Part shown: positions 32,941-41,143 of the stretch, piece after piece | Position numbering within the stretch: the stretch's first letter is position 1 | How the letters are laid out: every line of letters begins with the position of its first letter | From: Candidatus Nomurabacteria bacterium RIFCSPLOWO2_01_FULL_42_17 | GTDB lineage: Bacteria; Patescibacteriota; Minisyncoccia; Phycocordibacterales; UBA9973 | Direction of reading: 5' to 3' | Length of the DNA stretch: 46,396 nt | NCBI GenBank assembly: GCA_001785985.1 | Contig: MFVE01000006.1 | Location: forward strand, 33,049-79,444 | Position numbers and translations under genes: made by a program | The notes under the pieces: generated by a model | Databases searched by the model: none | Told to the model about the DNA's origin: nothing | What the model saw: only the letters and a program-made list of their open reading frames with translations

Positions 32941-33801
32941 TTATGCCAGTCTAATTTCTCCGAGCTCTTCTTTTATCAGTCCTTTTATTTCCATCACAGA
33001 AAGTATCGCGTTCGCTGTCGGTATCGGCAGTTTGATCGCGCGAATTAATTCATCGCGAGCGATAGGTTCGCGCAACATTCCTGCAACTTTCTTTTCTTCA
33101 GGCGATAAATCTTCAAAAAGCCTTTTTTGTTTCTCTTCATCTTTTGGTAATTCAAAGCCCAGCGCTTCTAACACATCTTCAGTGCAAGTGACAGGTGTGG
33201 CGCCTTGATGCAACAATCTGTTTGTGCCTTTTGAGTTCGAAGAAAAAACCGATCCGGGTACCACGAGCAAGTCGCGATTGTATTCTGTCGTTAATCGCGC
33301 AGTGATCAGGGTACCAGATCTTTCTTCTGCTTCTATTATGAGTGTGGCCTTGGAAATCCCTGCCATCAGTCTGTTGCGCATCGGGAAGCTCCATTGTGTG
33401 GCTTTGAAATCAGGCTCGAATTCTGAAATTAAACATCCGCCTTTTCCAACTACTTCATTTATCAGTCGCACATTTGATTTCGGATACATTGCTTCATCCG
33501 AAAGTCCAGAGCCCGGAAAAACTACAGTCTTGAGCCCCACTTGCATAGCTTTTTTGTGGGCGATGGTGTCTATGCCCATAGCAAAACCGGAAACTATCAC
33601 TATCGGATAGCCTTTCAATCCAGAAATTATTTTTTCGCATATTTCCCGTCCGTAAGAAGTGAATTTACGAGAACCAACAACACAAAGATATATCAGATCC
33701 TCCGGCGGTAATTCTCCGATGATCCAGAGATTTTCTGGAGGCTGAGGGATTTCCAAAAGCGCCTTTGGAAATTTATTTTTTGGCAGTTTTTTAATTTCCA
33801 T
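32941..33801 (-). CDS. dprA: DNA processing protein DprA
   Basis: A 286-residue protein that loads RecA on incoming single-stranded DNA during natural transformation. The Rossmann-like core shows CVVGSRKFTSYG, VSGFAMGIDTIAHKKAM, FPGSGL, YPKSN and SEFEPDF, then FPMRNRLMAGIS and EAEERSGTLITAR. The C-terminal winged helix (about residues 225-286) is retained. There is no N-terminal SAM-like domain. It shares a 14-base divergent promoter region with serS: TATAAT (33813-33808), six bases, ATG 33801. Confidence 0.95.
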   Translation of the reverse strand: MEIKKLPKNKFPKALLEIPQPPENLWIIGELPPEDLIYLCVVGSRKFTSYGREICEKIISGLKGYPIVIVSGFAMGIDTIAHKKAMQVGLKTVVFPGSGLSDEAMYPKSNVRLINEVVGKGGCLISEFEPDFKATQWSFPMRNRLMAGISKATLIIEAEERSGTLITARLTTEYNRDLLVVPGSVFSSNSKGTNRLLHQGATPVTCTEDVLEALGFELPKDEEKQKRLFEDLSPEEKKVAGMLREPIARDELIRAIKLPIPTANAILSVMEIKGLIKEELGEIRLA

Positions 33802-33803
33802 GT

Positions 33804-33813
33804 TATGATTATA
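33804..33813. promoter_or_regulatory. Overlapping divergent -10 boxes of dprA and serS
   Basis: Plus strand TATGAT (33804-33809) is six bases before serS ATG 33816. Minus strand TATAAT (33813-33808) is six bases before dprA ATG 33801. The two -10 boxes share two bases, so the promoters exclude each other. Confidence 0.7.
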
Positions 33814-33815
33814 TC

Positions 33816-35081
33816 ATGCTAGACATAAAATTCATTCGTGACAACAAAGATGTTGTCCAAGCCGGAGCTCAAAAAAAGAGGGTAAAAGTGGACATCGATG
33901 CGCTCATCACGCTCGACGACGAGCGTCTAAAAGAACTCAAGGAGATCGAAGATCTGCGAGCAGAAATCAATCGAGTTTCCAACGATATCCCTCGCTCTCC
34001 GGATTCGGGCCTAAAAATACAGCTGATCGAAGAGATGCGCATTGTGAAGGAAGAAATCAAAGCTAAAGAAGAAAAATTAAAAAAAACAGTGGAAGAATGG
34101 CAGAAAATAATGCTGCAAGTGCCAAATGTTCCAGACATGACGGTGCCCGAAGGTGCGGGAGAAGAAGATAATAAAGAAGTTTTGACCTGGGGCGACAAGC
34201 CAAAGTTTGATTTTACTCCGAAGGACCATGTGGAGCTGATGACTGAGCTCGATATGGTGGATTTTGAGAGGGGTGTAAAAGTCCACGGCTTTCGCGGATA
34301 TTTTTTGCAAAACGATGGGGCCGAGCTGGCCTGGGCGATCTGGAATTACGCTCGCAAGTTTTTCGGAGAAAAGAAATTCAAGAATTTTATCGCTCCAGCC
34401 ATTGTCCGCAAGCAACATTTGTATGGCACTGGACATCTGCCTGGTGGAGCGGAAGATATTTTCCAGACACAAGACGGAGATTATCTTTCCGGCACGGCGG
34501 AAGTACCGATGATGGGTTATCACAGCAATGAGATTATGGAAAAAGAAGAATTGCCAAAGCGTTATCTGGCATTTTCTCCATGCTACAGGAGGGAAGCCGG
34601 CGCGCATTCCAAAGATACCAAAGGAATTATTCGCGTGCACGAATTTTACAAACTAGAACAGCTCATTCTTTGCGAGGCTAGCCATGAGGAATCCGTAAAA
34701 TATCACGAGGAGATCAATAAAAATTTTGAAGAATTTTTGGAATCCCTAAATATTCCGTATCGCCGGTTAGAGATCTGCGCAGGAGATCTAAAGTCTGCTC
34801 ATGTAAAAAGTTACGATACAGAGGCTTGGATTCCATCGCAGGGTCAATATCGAGAGCTTTCCAGCGCGTCATACTATCACGATTTTCAAACTAGAAGATT
34901 TAATATTCGTTATAAAGACAAAGACGGGAAATATCGTTTCGTGCATTCGCTAAATAGTACAGCGGTCGCCACTCCGAGGATCCTTGTAGCTATCGTAGAA
35001 AATTATCAACAAGCTGATGGCACAGTCAAAATTCCAGAAGTTTTGCGAGAATATATGGGCGGCAGGGAATTTATAAAATAG
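33816..35081 (+). CDS. serS: Seryl-tRNA synthetase
   Basis: A 421-residue class II synthetase of normal length. The N-terminal coiled-coil arm (residues 25-110) reaches the tRNA long variable arm. Motif 2 is FSPCYRREAGAHSKDTKGIIRVHEF and motif 3 is NSTAVATPRILVAIVENYQ. TAEVPMMGYH contacts serine. The coiled-coil is complete, so tRNA recognition should be standard. Downstream is copy 2 of the 70-bp inverted element, then the ftsQ-like gene. Confidence 0.97.
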   Translation: MLDIKFIRDNKDVVQAGAQKKRVKVDIDALITLDDERLKELKEIEDLRAEINRVSNDIPRSPDSGLKIQLIEEMRIVKEEIKAKEEKLKKTVEEWQKIMLQVPNVPDMTVPEGAGEEDNKEVLTWGDKPKFDFTPKDHVELMTELDMVDFERGVKVHGFRGYFLQNDGAELAWAIWNYARKFFGEKKFKNFIAPAIVRKQHLYGTGHLPGGAEDIFQTQDGDYLSGTAEVPMMGYHSNEIMEKEELPKRYLAFSPCYRREAGAHSKDTKGIIRVHEFYKLEQLILCEASHEESVKYHEEINKNFEEFLESLNIPYRRLEICAGDLKSAHVKSYDTEAWIPSQGQYRELSSASYYHDFQTRRFNIRYKDKDGKYRFVHSLNSTAVATPRILVAIVENYQQADGTVKIPEVLREYMGGREFIK

Positions 35082-35085
35082 TACC

Positions 35086-35155
35086 TGTCCCGTACTAAAT
35101 TTTTGAGTAAAATAAATGACCACTTTTAATAACAATTTAAAATTTTAGTACTGGG
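35086..35155 (+). repeat. ~70-bp inverted element, copy 2 (before ftsQ-like gene)
   Basis: Left arm 35086-35103 and right arm 35137-35155 are identical to copy 1 at 4381-4449. The ~33-base centre differs. The right arm again ends on the base before ATG. Confidence 0.85.
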
Positions 35156-36010
35156 ATGCAAAAGCGAAATATCTTAAATTCTCCACGTCTTTTAGAGTTA
35201 AAGAAAAAAAGACGCAGGGTTCTTTTGAACAAAATACTGCTTTGCGTTTTTGCGTTTGGATTGATTTTTGCCGCCTCTGTGTTCGCTTCTCGTGTTTCCG
35301 CTTTAAATATTACGGAAATAGAAATAAAAGGTAATAAAGTTTTAGACAGTAAAGCGATAAAAGCAGTGGTACAAGAAACAACAGGGGGGAGTTATTTATG
35401 GTTTTTTCCAAAAACAAATATATTATATTACCCCAAAAATGGTATCCGAAAAGAACTGCAGAGTAAATTTAAAGGGCTTGGGGATATAACGTTTTCTGTT
35501 AAGGAAAGGAAAATTTTAGAAGTTTCAGTAACAGAGCGAGAAGCAGAGTATATATGGTGCGGTGAAAATATTTCAGAAACTCCAATTAAGCCAGAAAATG
35601 ACGTGTGTTTTTTTGTAGATAGAGATGGTTATGTTTTTGACCCGGCGCCGTATTTTTCGAATAATGTTTATTTTAAACTTTTTGGACCGCTTGTCGGAGA
35701 TTATTTTTCTCCAGAGATTTTTGACAAAATTGTCGCTTTTAAAGATTTTCTTTCTGGTGTGGGCATCAAACCGAGCGCCCTCTATATCAAAGATGATGGA
35801 AATATTGAAATTTATCTCGCTTCGAGTATAGAACTGCCTAATTCTCCAAAAATAATCTTCAAAAAGGATTTTGACTTCGAAAAACTTGCTGAGAATTTGC
35901 AAGCCGCTCTAAATGCTGAGCCACTGAAATCTAATATGAAAAACAAATATTCTTCTCTCTTATATATCGATCTTCGATATGGAAATAAAGTGATATATAA
36001 ATTTAGATGA
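35156..36010 (+). CDS. ftsQ: FtsQ/DivIB-like cell division protein
   Basis: A 284-residue bitopic membrane protein. A short basic cytoplasmic N-terminus is followed by one helix (about 25-44, LLCVFAFGLIFAASVFA). A POTRA domain comes next (ITEIEIKGNKVLDSKAIKAVV), then a beta-rich domain with VSVTEREAEYIWC and FVDRDGYVFDPAP. This order is typical of FtsQ/DivIB, the periplasmic scaffold of the divisome. Sequence similarity is weak, as usual in the family. The ATG directly follows the inverted element. The stop overlaps dus by four bases (ATGA). Confidence 0.85.
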   Translation: MQKRNILNSPRLLELKKKRRRVLLNKILLCVFAFGLIFAASVFASRVSALNITEIEIKGNKVLDSKAIKAVVQETTGGSYLWFFPKTNILYYPKNGIRKELQSKFKGLGDITFSVKERKILEVSVTEREAEYIWCGENISETPIKPENDVCFFVDRDGYVFDPAPYFSNNVYFKLFGPLVGDYFSPEIFDKIVAFKDFLSGVGIKPSALYIKDDGNIEIYLASSIELPNSPKIIFKKDFDFEKLAENLQAALNAEPLKSNMKNKYSSLLYIDLRYGNKVIYKFR

Positions 36011-37014
36011 ACAATTCAGGATTTTGGGCAAAACTTAAAAAGCCATTTTTTTGCCTCGCGCCAATGTCGGATGTTACTGACATTGCTTTTCGTCGTATTA
36101 TCGCAAAACATAGCAAGAATAGAGAAAATAGAGACAAGATTGTCTTCTGGACGGAATTCGTATCAGCTGATGGATTATGCGATCCTCTTGGCCGAAAAAA
36201 ATTATCTCATATGCTTGAGTTTAGTGAAGGTGAGCGACCTATCGTGGCTCAAATTTTCGGCGCTAATCCGGAAAACATGAAGAAAGCTTGCCAGTATGTC
36301 GCCAGTCTTGGTTTTGATGGAATTGATATAAATATGGGTTGCCCAGACAGATCAGTAGTGAGTCAGGGAGCCGGAGCAGGAATGATAAAAAATCCAGAGC
36401 GGGCGCGCAAGATTATTCAAGCAGTCCACGCCGGGATAGCAGCAGCTGGATCAAATATTCCAGTTTCAGTAAAAACAAGAATTGGTTTTAATAGAGAAGA
36501 GATAGATACTTGGATTCCAGAACTTTTAAAAGAAGACATCGCTGTTTTAACTATTCATTTACGTACTTCAAAAGAATTATCTCTTGTGGAGGCTCATTGG
36601 GAACACATAGAGAGGATAAAAGAACTTATAAAGAAAAGCGGGAAAGAAATTTTACTCATTGGTAATGGTGACGTAAAAGATTTGAAAGACGGAGAAGATA
36701 AAATTTCTAAATATGGTTGCGATGGGGTAATGCTTGGTAGAGCAATGTTTGGAAATCCTTGGGTTTTCAATCCTCCTTCTGCTGATTCTCCAATAACGTT
36801 AGAAGACAAGCTACGAGTTCTACTAGAGCATGTGCAGATTTTTGATAGAGAACTTTTAAAACCCAAACATAAGAATTTCGCATCAATGAAAAAACATTTC
36901 AAAGCTTATGTGAACGGTTTCGATGGCGCGAAAGAGTTACGAGTGAAATTAATGGAGACAGAAAACGCCTCGCAAGTAGAGGATATTGTAAATGATTTTT
37001 TGAGTGGGATTTGA
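36007..37014 (+). CDS. dus: tRNA-dihydrouridine synthase
   Basis: A 335-residue flavin-dependent TIM barrel enzyme reducing uridines in tRNA D-loops. Motifs are LAPMSDVTDIAFR (FMN site), VAQIFGANPENM, DINMGCPDRSVVSQGAGAGM with the catalytic Cys, VSVKTRIGF, and GNGDVKDL plus GVMLGRAMFGNPW at the phosphate site. The usual HGRT segment is HLRT here, a conservative change near the substrate pocket. It is coupled to ftsQ by a 4-base overlap, and the dnaX -10 overlaps its stop. Confidence 0.94.
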   Translation: MNNSGFWAKLKKPFFCLAPMSDVTDIAFRRIIAKHSKNRENRDKIVFWTEFVSADGLCDPLGRKKLSHMLEFSEGERPIVAQIFGANPENMKKACQYVASLGFDGIDINMGCPDRSVVSQGAGAGMIKNPERARKIIQAVHAGIAAAGSNIPVSVKTRIGFNREEIDTWIPELLKEDIAVLTIHLRTSKELSLVEAHWEHIERIKELIKKSGKEILLIGNGDVKDLKDGEDKISKYGCDGVMLGRAMFGNPWVFNPPSADSPITLEDKLRVLLEHVQIFDRELLKPKHKNFASMKKHFKAYVNGFDGAKELRVKLMETENASQVEDIVNDFLSGI

Positions 37015-37020
37015 TATACT
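37015..37020 (+). promoter_or_regulatory. -10 box of dnaX (leaderless)
   Basis: TATACT right after the dus stop; six bases to ATG 37027. Confidence 0.65.
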
Positions 37021-37026
37021 AGCCAA

Positions 37027-38067
37027 ATGCACGATTTGGCTTTATATCGCAAATACAGACCGAAAAGTTTCAAAGAAGTCTTGGGGCAGGATCATATTGT
37101 GAAGGTCTTGGAGAGCTCGGTGGAGACGAACAAAGTCTCACACGCGTATCTTTTTGTTGGTTCTAGAGGTACGGGCAAGACTTCAGTGGCTCGGATTTTT
37201 GCGACAAATATCGGAGTATCGGCAAATGATCTATACGAGATAGATGCCGCTAGCAACAGGGGAATCGAAGATATTAAACTCTTGCGCGACGGCGCGCGAG
37301 TATTGCCCTTTGATTCAAAATACAAAGTTTACATCATCGATGAAGCGCACATGCTCTCGAAAGATGCTTGGGGGGCGCTCCTGAAAATCCTAGAAGAACC
37401 GCCGAAACATGTCATTTTCATGCTGGCTACGACAGAGCTTCATAAAGTTCCAGAGACGATCATTTCTCGCTGTCAGATTTTTACTTTCAAAAAGGCTTCC
37501 GACGCTATTTCTAAAAAAATGCTGATTGATGTTGCGAAAAAGGAGGGCTTTGAGCTGGACGCTGGCAGCGCCGAACTTTTAGCCATTTTAGCCGACGGTT
37601 CTTTTCGAGACGGACTAGGGGAATTGCAAAAAATTCTTAATTTTACAAAAGGAAAGAAAATTAAGAGGGAAGATGTGGAAAAAATAACCGGAGCGCCGAA
37701 AACAACCCTAGTGAATGATTTTATTTCCGCTATTGCAGAAAAAAATATAGAAAAAGGGATATCCGCTGTGCGGGAGGCTTCAGAAGCAAATTTGGATATG
37801 AAATTATATTTTAAACTTATAATTCAAAAATTCCGTATGGCGATCATTCTGCGTTACGCGCCAAAATTAAAAGAGGGCATGGCAGGGGATTTAAGAGAGG
37901 CTGATCTAGTGTTTTTGCAAGAAGTAGTGAAGGGCGATAAAGAGGGGATGATTCGTTCTCCAGCCTTAGCTGTTTTACTTGAAGCTTATCAAAATGTAGA
38001 TAACGCATTTATTGCCGAACTGCCGCTAGAAATTGCCTTGGTTAAAATAATAAACCAAAGTAAATAA
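37027..38067 (+). CDS. dnaX: DNA polymerase III gamma subunit, without zinc module or tau extension
   Basis: A 346-residue clamp-loader ATPase. Walker A GSRGTGKT (45-52), Walker B IIDEAH (103-108), LLKILEEPPKHVIFMLATTE and the sensor ISRCQ are intact. The four-Cys zinc module that normally follows Walker A is missing: ARIFATNIGVSANDLYEIDAAS runs straight through. The tau-specific C-terminus that binds DnaB and polymerase is also absent, so only a gamma-length protein is made. No frameshift site is needed. It converges with the ECF sigma gene (two bases between ends). Confidence 0.95.
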   Translation: MHDLALYRKYRPKSFKEVLGQDHIVKVLESSVETNKVSHAYLFVGSRGTGKTSVARIFATNIGVSANDLYEIDAASNRGIEDIKLLRDGARVLPFDSKYKVYIIDEAHMLSKDAWGALLKILEEPPKHVIFMLATTELHKVPETIISRCQIFTFKKASDAISKKMLIDVAKKEGFELDAGSAELLAILADGSFRDGLGELQKILNFTKGKKIKREDVEKITGAPKTTLVNDFISAIAEKNIEKGISAVREASEANLDMKLYFKLIIQKFRMAIILRYAPKLKEGMAGDLREADLVFLQEVVKGDKEGMIRSPALAVLLEAYQNVDNAFIAELPLEIALVKIINQSK

Positions 38068-38069
38068 GG

Positions 38070-38591
38070 TCAGTAGATATAATCATACCCGGCTCTTTTA
38101 CGCAGTTTCAGTAACCCGCGATTGATTCTGACAGATGCTGTATTGGCGGATATACCCAAAACATCACCTATTTCCACTGGAGATAGGCATTCCACAAAAC
38201 GTAAATAAACCGGATCTCGATATGAGGCTGCTAATTCATCTATTCTTTCTATCAGATATCTGCCCTCTGCATTGAAGGGGATGTCTTCAGTTGTCTTCTC
38301 ATCTATCAGATCGTACATTTCTTTTTTATTTTCATTCATTCGATCTAGCGAAAAACTTTTCTTTTTACGATACCAATCAATGATCAAGTAGCGCGCTATG
38401 GTAAAAAGAAAAGCTCGCTTATTCAATATTTCCTGTTGCAAAGAGAGGCTCTGCCAAAAGCGCAAGAAAGTTTCCTGCATAATTTCCAGAGCTTGATCCC
38501 GATCGGAGACTCGAACTAGGCAAAATCGAAATATTGCATCTGATTCATCTCTATAAGCTGTTTCAAATAATTGGTTAAGATTTGTTCTCAT
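38070..38591 (-). CDS. ECF-type RNA polymerase sigma factor
   Basis: A 173-residue sigma70-family protein with only regions 2 and 4. Region 2 has ALEIMQETFLRFWQSL and AFLFTIARYLIIDWYRKKK. Region 4 has YLRFVECLSPVEIGDVLGISANTASVRINRGLLKLRK, a typical helix-turn-helix. No anti-sigma factor gene is adjacent. It lies downstream of two surface-protein genes on the same strand but is separated from them by an 18-bp terminator, and TAGATT (38603-38598) gives it a leaderless start. Targets are unknown. Confidence 0.92.
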   Translation of the reverse strand: MRTNLNQLFETAYRDESDAIFRFCLVRVSDRDQALEIMQETFLRFWQSLSLQQEILNKRAFLFTIARYLIIDWYRKKKSFSLDRMNENKKEMYDLIDEKTTEDIPFNAEGRYLIERIDELAASYRDPVYLRFVECLSPVEIGDVLGISANTASVRINRGLLKLRKRAGYDYIY

Positions 38592-38597
38592 AATCTT

Positions 38598-38603
38598 AAT
38601 CTA
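38598..38603 (-). promoter_or_regulatory. -10 box of the ECF sigma gene (leaderless)
   Basis: TAGATT on the minus strand, six bases before ATG 38591. Confidence 0.5.
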
Positions 38604-38634
38604 ATTTTAACAAATTAAAAATTAAAGTCAAGCC

Positions 38635-38677
38635 AAAAACCATAAATCCGCACTTTGATGCGGATTTATGGTTTTTT
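38635..38677. terminator. Strong bidirectional terminator after the surface-protein operon
   Basis: Left arm 38635-38652 (AAAAACCATAAATCCGCA), six-base loop, right arm 38659-38676: a perfect 18-bp stem flanked by A- and T-runs. It ends the minus-strand pair 39356/38718. Confidence 0.9.
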
Positions 38678-38717
38678 CGACCTTGTTGAATTTTCTAAAA
38701 ATGATCCTTACATCTCT

Positions 38718-39341
38718 TTACCTCACTATAGGCAGAAGCTTGATGATGCCGTATCCCACAAAGAAGGCAACCACGGCTGCCACTGCTATCGGTGTCCATG
38801 GCAGAGTGGCGCCAGAATCATCAATTCCGCCTATTGCCGATGCCGCCAAGCTGGAGTTATCAACGCCGAGTCCTCCATTTTGAAAAGCCAGCGCTTCAAT
38901 TTCTGGATCAAAGCCGCCTCCGGTTCCAAAATCAGAACTATTTGCATTTGAAGGACCCAAGGCAATGAGTCCGCTCGAGTCGACATCTGTACCTGCATTG
39001 ACTCCTAGATTATTCTGATCGCCGAAAACATTGCCTGTGAGCCTAGCACTTCCACTTCCGCTTCCACCACTCGCGTTCGAATTTGAACCTCCGACAACAA
39101 CTCCCCTTATATCACCGCTATTTCCCCCTCCACCTGTCCCTCCTCCTATTGTTCCCGAAGTTTCAGACGAAGAACTTGAAGATGCTGTCGCCGAGATTGT
39201 TCCGTTCAGACTTGATGATGAACCGGTGCCCGCATGCGAAGTGAGTGTGCCGCTCGTTTCCGAAGCATACAGAACGGAAACCCCTAGTGCAAAGATCATC
39301 GCTATACCTATTATTTTTTCTGCGGTTATGATGCGAATCAT
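38718..39341 (-). CDS. Secreted Gly/Ser-rich surface protein with LPWTP tail
   Basis: A 207-residue protein with a signal peptide (IGIAMIFALGVSVLYASE), a low-complexity Ser/Gly/Thr-rich body (about residues 28-110) and a more ordered part with FGDQNNLGVNAGTD. The C-terminal end is LPWTP, a 20-residue hydrophobic helix and a short basic end (KLLPIVR). That tripartite end looks like a cell-wall sorting signal with a non-canonical motif, or simply a membrane anchor. It starts 14 bases after the upstream surface-protein gene and must be cotranscribed. Function unknown; a surface fibre or adhesin is plausible. Confidence 0.8.
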   Translation of the reverse strand: MIRIITAEKIIGIAMIFALGVSVLYASETSGTLTSHAGTGSSSSLNGTISATASSSSSSETSGTIGGGTGGGGNSGDIRGVVVGGSNSNASGGSGSGSARLTGNVFGDQNNLGVNAGTDVDSSGLIALGPSNANSSDFGTGGGFDPEIEALAFQNGGLGVDNSSLAASAIGGIDDSGATLPWTPIAVAAVVAFFVGYGIIKLLPIVR

Positions 39342-39355
39342 TTTATTGTTAATGA

Positions 39356-40312
39356 TTATTCTTCAGTTGTTAAGATGCCCCAGTTTGTGGAGTACGAACC
39401 ATTTAAGGTTCCAGATGGTACTCGAGTCTCCACTTTTACTTGTATCTGTCGTCCTGCCGCACTGCTATCTGTGTCGCCGGTAATATTGAGTGCAGGAGTC
39501 GAATACGTACTGGATGCTCCTATCACTACTGGGCTTGTGTCGCTTGCTTGCTGTGATGAGATTCGAATATTGCTTCCAGCCGTAATACTATTTGTGCCGT
39601 TCGCATGCATCCAGTCGTCAAATTTCATCTGGAGTGATGTTTCATTTGTTGGCACCGTTACGTTAAAAGTCCAAATCCATCCATCTTCAAACGTGCCGTT
39701 TGCTGTGGCAATAGACTGTTCTTGGGTAATCGAAGTTACTGCCAGGGTACCACTCTCTCCATCAGATCCGCCGGTAACATCACCTTCAATTGTTCCATCA
39801 TCTTCACTGCTGTCAGCAGGAGGTTCTTCTCCATCGCCTCCATCCCCGACAGTTCCATCATCGTTCGTATCAATCGCTACCGTATTGCCATCGGTAAACG
39901 CGGTGACAGTCGTGCTTCCGTCATCATTTTGCAATGTACAATCTATTGATAATTCTCCTGCGGCAACTTCATCATCGGATGAGCCAATCAGATAATCTAC
40001 TTTATAAAGTCCGTCGGTGAGATCGACTAATTCAGTCATTGCAACTCCGTTTACAGTACACGAACTTCCCAAGGAAAGAGTGCTAGTTCCGTCCGTCTCT
40101 TGAAAGAAAACTGTTATTGTATTTCCCGCAATCAAAGTTCCTGAGTCAGGCACAGCTGCTACTGCAGAAAATGAAGGAGGAGCGCCCTCAGCATTAGTAA
40201 TGAGCGCGGTTGAGGCCACACCAAACAACCCTAAAAGGAGGGCGAGAACCGTGAACACAGCCAAGATTTTATTTTTGAATACACTTTTTAACGTCATTGG
40301 ATAGTAATTCAT
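39356..40312 (-). CDS. Secreted beta-sandwich surface protein
   Basis: About 318 residues. A signal peptide or anchor (KILAVFTVLALLLGLFGVA) is followed by an Ig-like domain (about 35-140), an Asp/Gly/Glu-rich linker (GDGGDGEEPPADSSEDDG) and a C-terminal domain with WIWTFNVTVPTNETSLQMKF. It ends with SGTLNGSYSTNWGILTTEE. The last domain type is frequent in Parcubacterial exported proteins, in my recollection. ATG 40312 (MNYYPM) or 40297 (MTLKSV) is the likely start; the frame is open to 40423 but the extra part is not signal-like. A long leader with a nested hairpin lies upstream. I do not know its ligand. Confidence 0.78.
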   Translation of the reverse strand: MNYYPMTLKSVFKNKILAVFTVLALLLGLFGVASTALITNAEGAPPSFSAVAAVPDSGTLIAGNTITVFFQETDGTSTLSLGSSCTVNGVAMTELVDLTDGLYKVDYLIGSSDDEVAAGELSIDCTLQNDDGSTTVTAFTDGNTVAIDTNDDGTVGDGGDGEEPPADSSEDDGTIEGDVTGGSDGESGTLAVTSITQEQSIATANGTFEDGWIWTFNVTVPTNETSLQMKFDDWMHANGTNSITAGSNIRISSQQASDTSPVVIGASSTYSTPALNITGDTDSSAAGRQIQVKVETRVPSGTLNGSYSTNWGILTTEE

Positions 40313-40664
40313 AATTTTTTTTGCTAATTTAATTAATGATAATTCATCGTAAGGTGGTGCTGCTAAATAAACTGGGAAGAGGCCATCCAACAATTCACCT
40401 AACAACGCCAGCTTATGCTGCACGTATAAAACGTTATAAACTTATAATAAACCGACCAATATTACAGATACCTCATGGGTACTCGAGCTCGGGGCAAAAT
40501 CCTGCCCACAGTAGTACCCGTACTAGTCGACGGTTGGGTAGCGGTATTATTACAGAGAATTTTAATCTAAATTTAATATTCGAGATGTGTCAAGATAGCA
40601 AAATTTCCTATTTATATAGTTTTTTTGAAGGATTTATGATATAAATTAAGATGTTTTGTAGCAT
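40313..40664 (-). promoter_or_regulatory. Leader and promoter region of the surface-protein operon
   Basis: About 350 bases without a convincing gene. On the minus strand TTGGTC and TATAAG/TATAAC near 40470-40435 could be promoter elements, giving a leader over 100 bases long. GGGTACT (from 40478) and AGTACCC (from 40512) bracket an inner GGGGCA/TGCCC hairpin. The frame extension of the surface gene to 40423 lies within this region. The right end holds A+T-rich sequence before tRNA-Gln. Confidence 0.4.
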
Positions 40665-40738
40665 TGCGGGATCGTCTAACGGTAGGACGTTCGCCTTTGA
40701 AGCGAAAAATTTTGGTTCGATTCCAAGTCCCGCAGCCA
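40665..40738 (+). tRNA. tRNA-Gln (anticodon TTG), CCA encoded
   Basis: A 74-base gene including CCA (40736-40738). The acceptor TGCGGGA/TCCCGCA has the U1-A72 pair typical of tRNA-Gln. The anticodon arm is TTCGC-CTTTGAA-GCGAA, T-arm TTTGG-TTCGATT-CCAAG, discriminator G. Of the four tRNAs in the window only this one encodes CCA. A leaderless -10 for the next gene lies eight bases downstream. Confidence 0.94.
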
Positions 40739-40746
40739 AAGTCTGA

Positions 40747-40752
40747 TATAAT
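40747..40752 (+). promoter_or_regulatory. -10 box of the 99-residue membrane protein gene
   Basis: TATAAT, six bases, ATG 40759. Confidence 0.65.
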
Positions 40753-40758
40753 ATAAAT

Positions 40759-41058
40759 ATGAAAAATCCATTCCTGAACGCTTTGGCGGCAGCGCTTTAC
40801 ATAGTGGTTGTTGTCTTTGTTATAAGCTCAATAACATCGGACGCCCATGAAGAAACTCTTCTGATACCAATAACTATGCTTAGTTTGTTAGTACTTTCTG
40901 TCTCTGTGATGGGGTTGCTATTTTTCTACGAACCCGCACGCCTTTTCTTGGAAAATAAAAATCGCGAGGCAATTTTATTTTTCGTAAAAACTGTCGGGAC
41001 TTTTGCTTGTTTCGTAATTATTCTTATTGCTTTGCTTTTTTATACTCCAATTTTGTAA
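40759..41058 (+). CDS. Small three-helix membrane protein, unknown function
   Basis: A 99-residue protein with hydrophobic segments at about 8-25 (LAAALYIVVVVFVISSI), 35-57 (LIPITMLSLLVLSVSVMGLLFF) and 74-97. Between helices 2 and 3 is a charged loop (LFLENKNREAILFFVKT). It resembles a conserved hypothetical family of Parcubacteria, in my recollection, but no function is known. It is a leaderless, single-gene unit following tRNA-Gln. It converges with the sigma factor gene across the second copy of the conserved terminator element. Confidence 0.75.
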   Translation: MKNPFLNALAAALYIVVVVFVISSITSDAHEETLLIPITMLSLLVLSVSVMGLLFFYEPARLFLENKNREAILFFVKTVGTFACFVIILIALLFYTPIL

Positions 41059-41062
41059 TAAA

Positions 41063-41112
41063 AAAACCAGGGGAGCTTCATGCATAATATGCAGAAGTAT
41101 CCCACTGGTTCT
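41063..41112 (-). terminator. Conserved terminator-like element, copy 2
   Basis: AAAACCAG and CTGGTT at the same 42-base spacing as copy 1 (23045-23094), with an inner TGCATAATATGCA hairpin and shared AATATGCAGAAGT. It ends in T-runs on the minus strand, 30 bases after the sigma factor stop. Confidence 0.75.
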
Positions 41113-41143
41113 TGTGAATTTTCCTAAAATTGTGGTGCGGTTT

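Noticed and set aside
39031-39995. Plus-strand frames opposite the surface-protein operon
   Set aside because: Pro/Val/Ser-rich mirror images of the Ser/Gly/Asp-rich minus-strand genes, which have signal peptides and a terminator.
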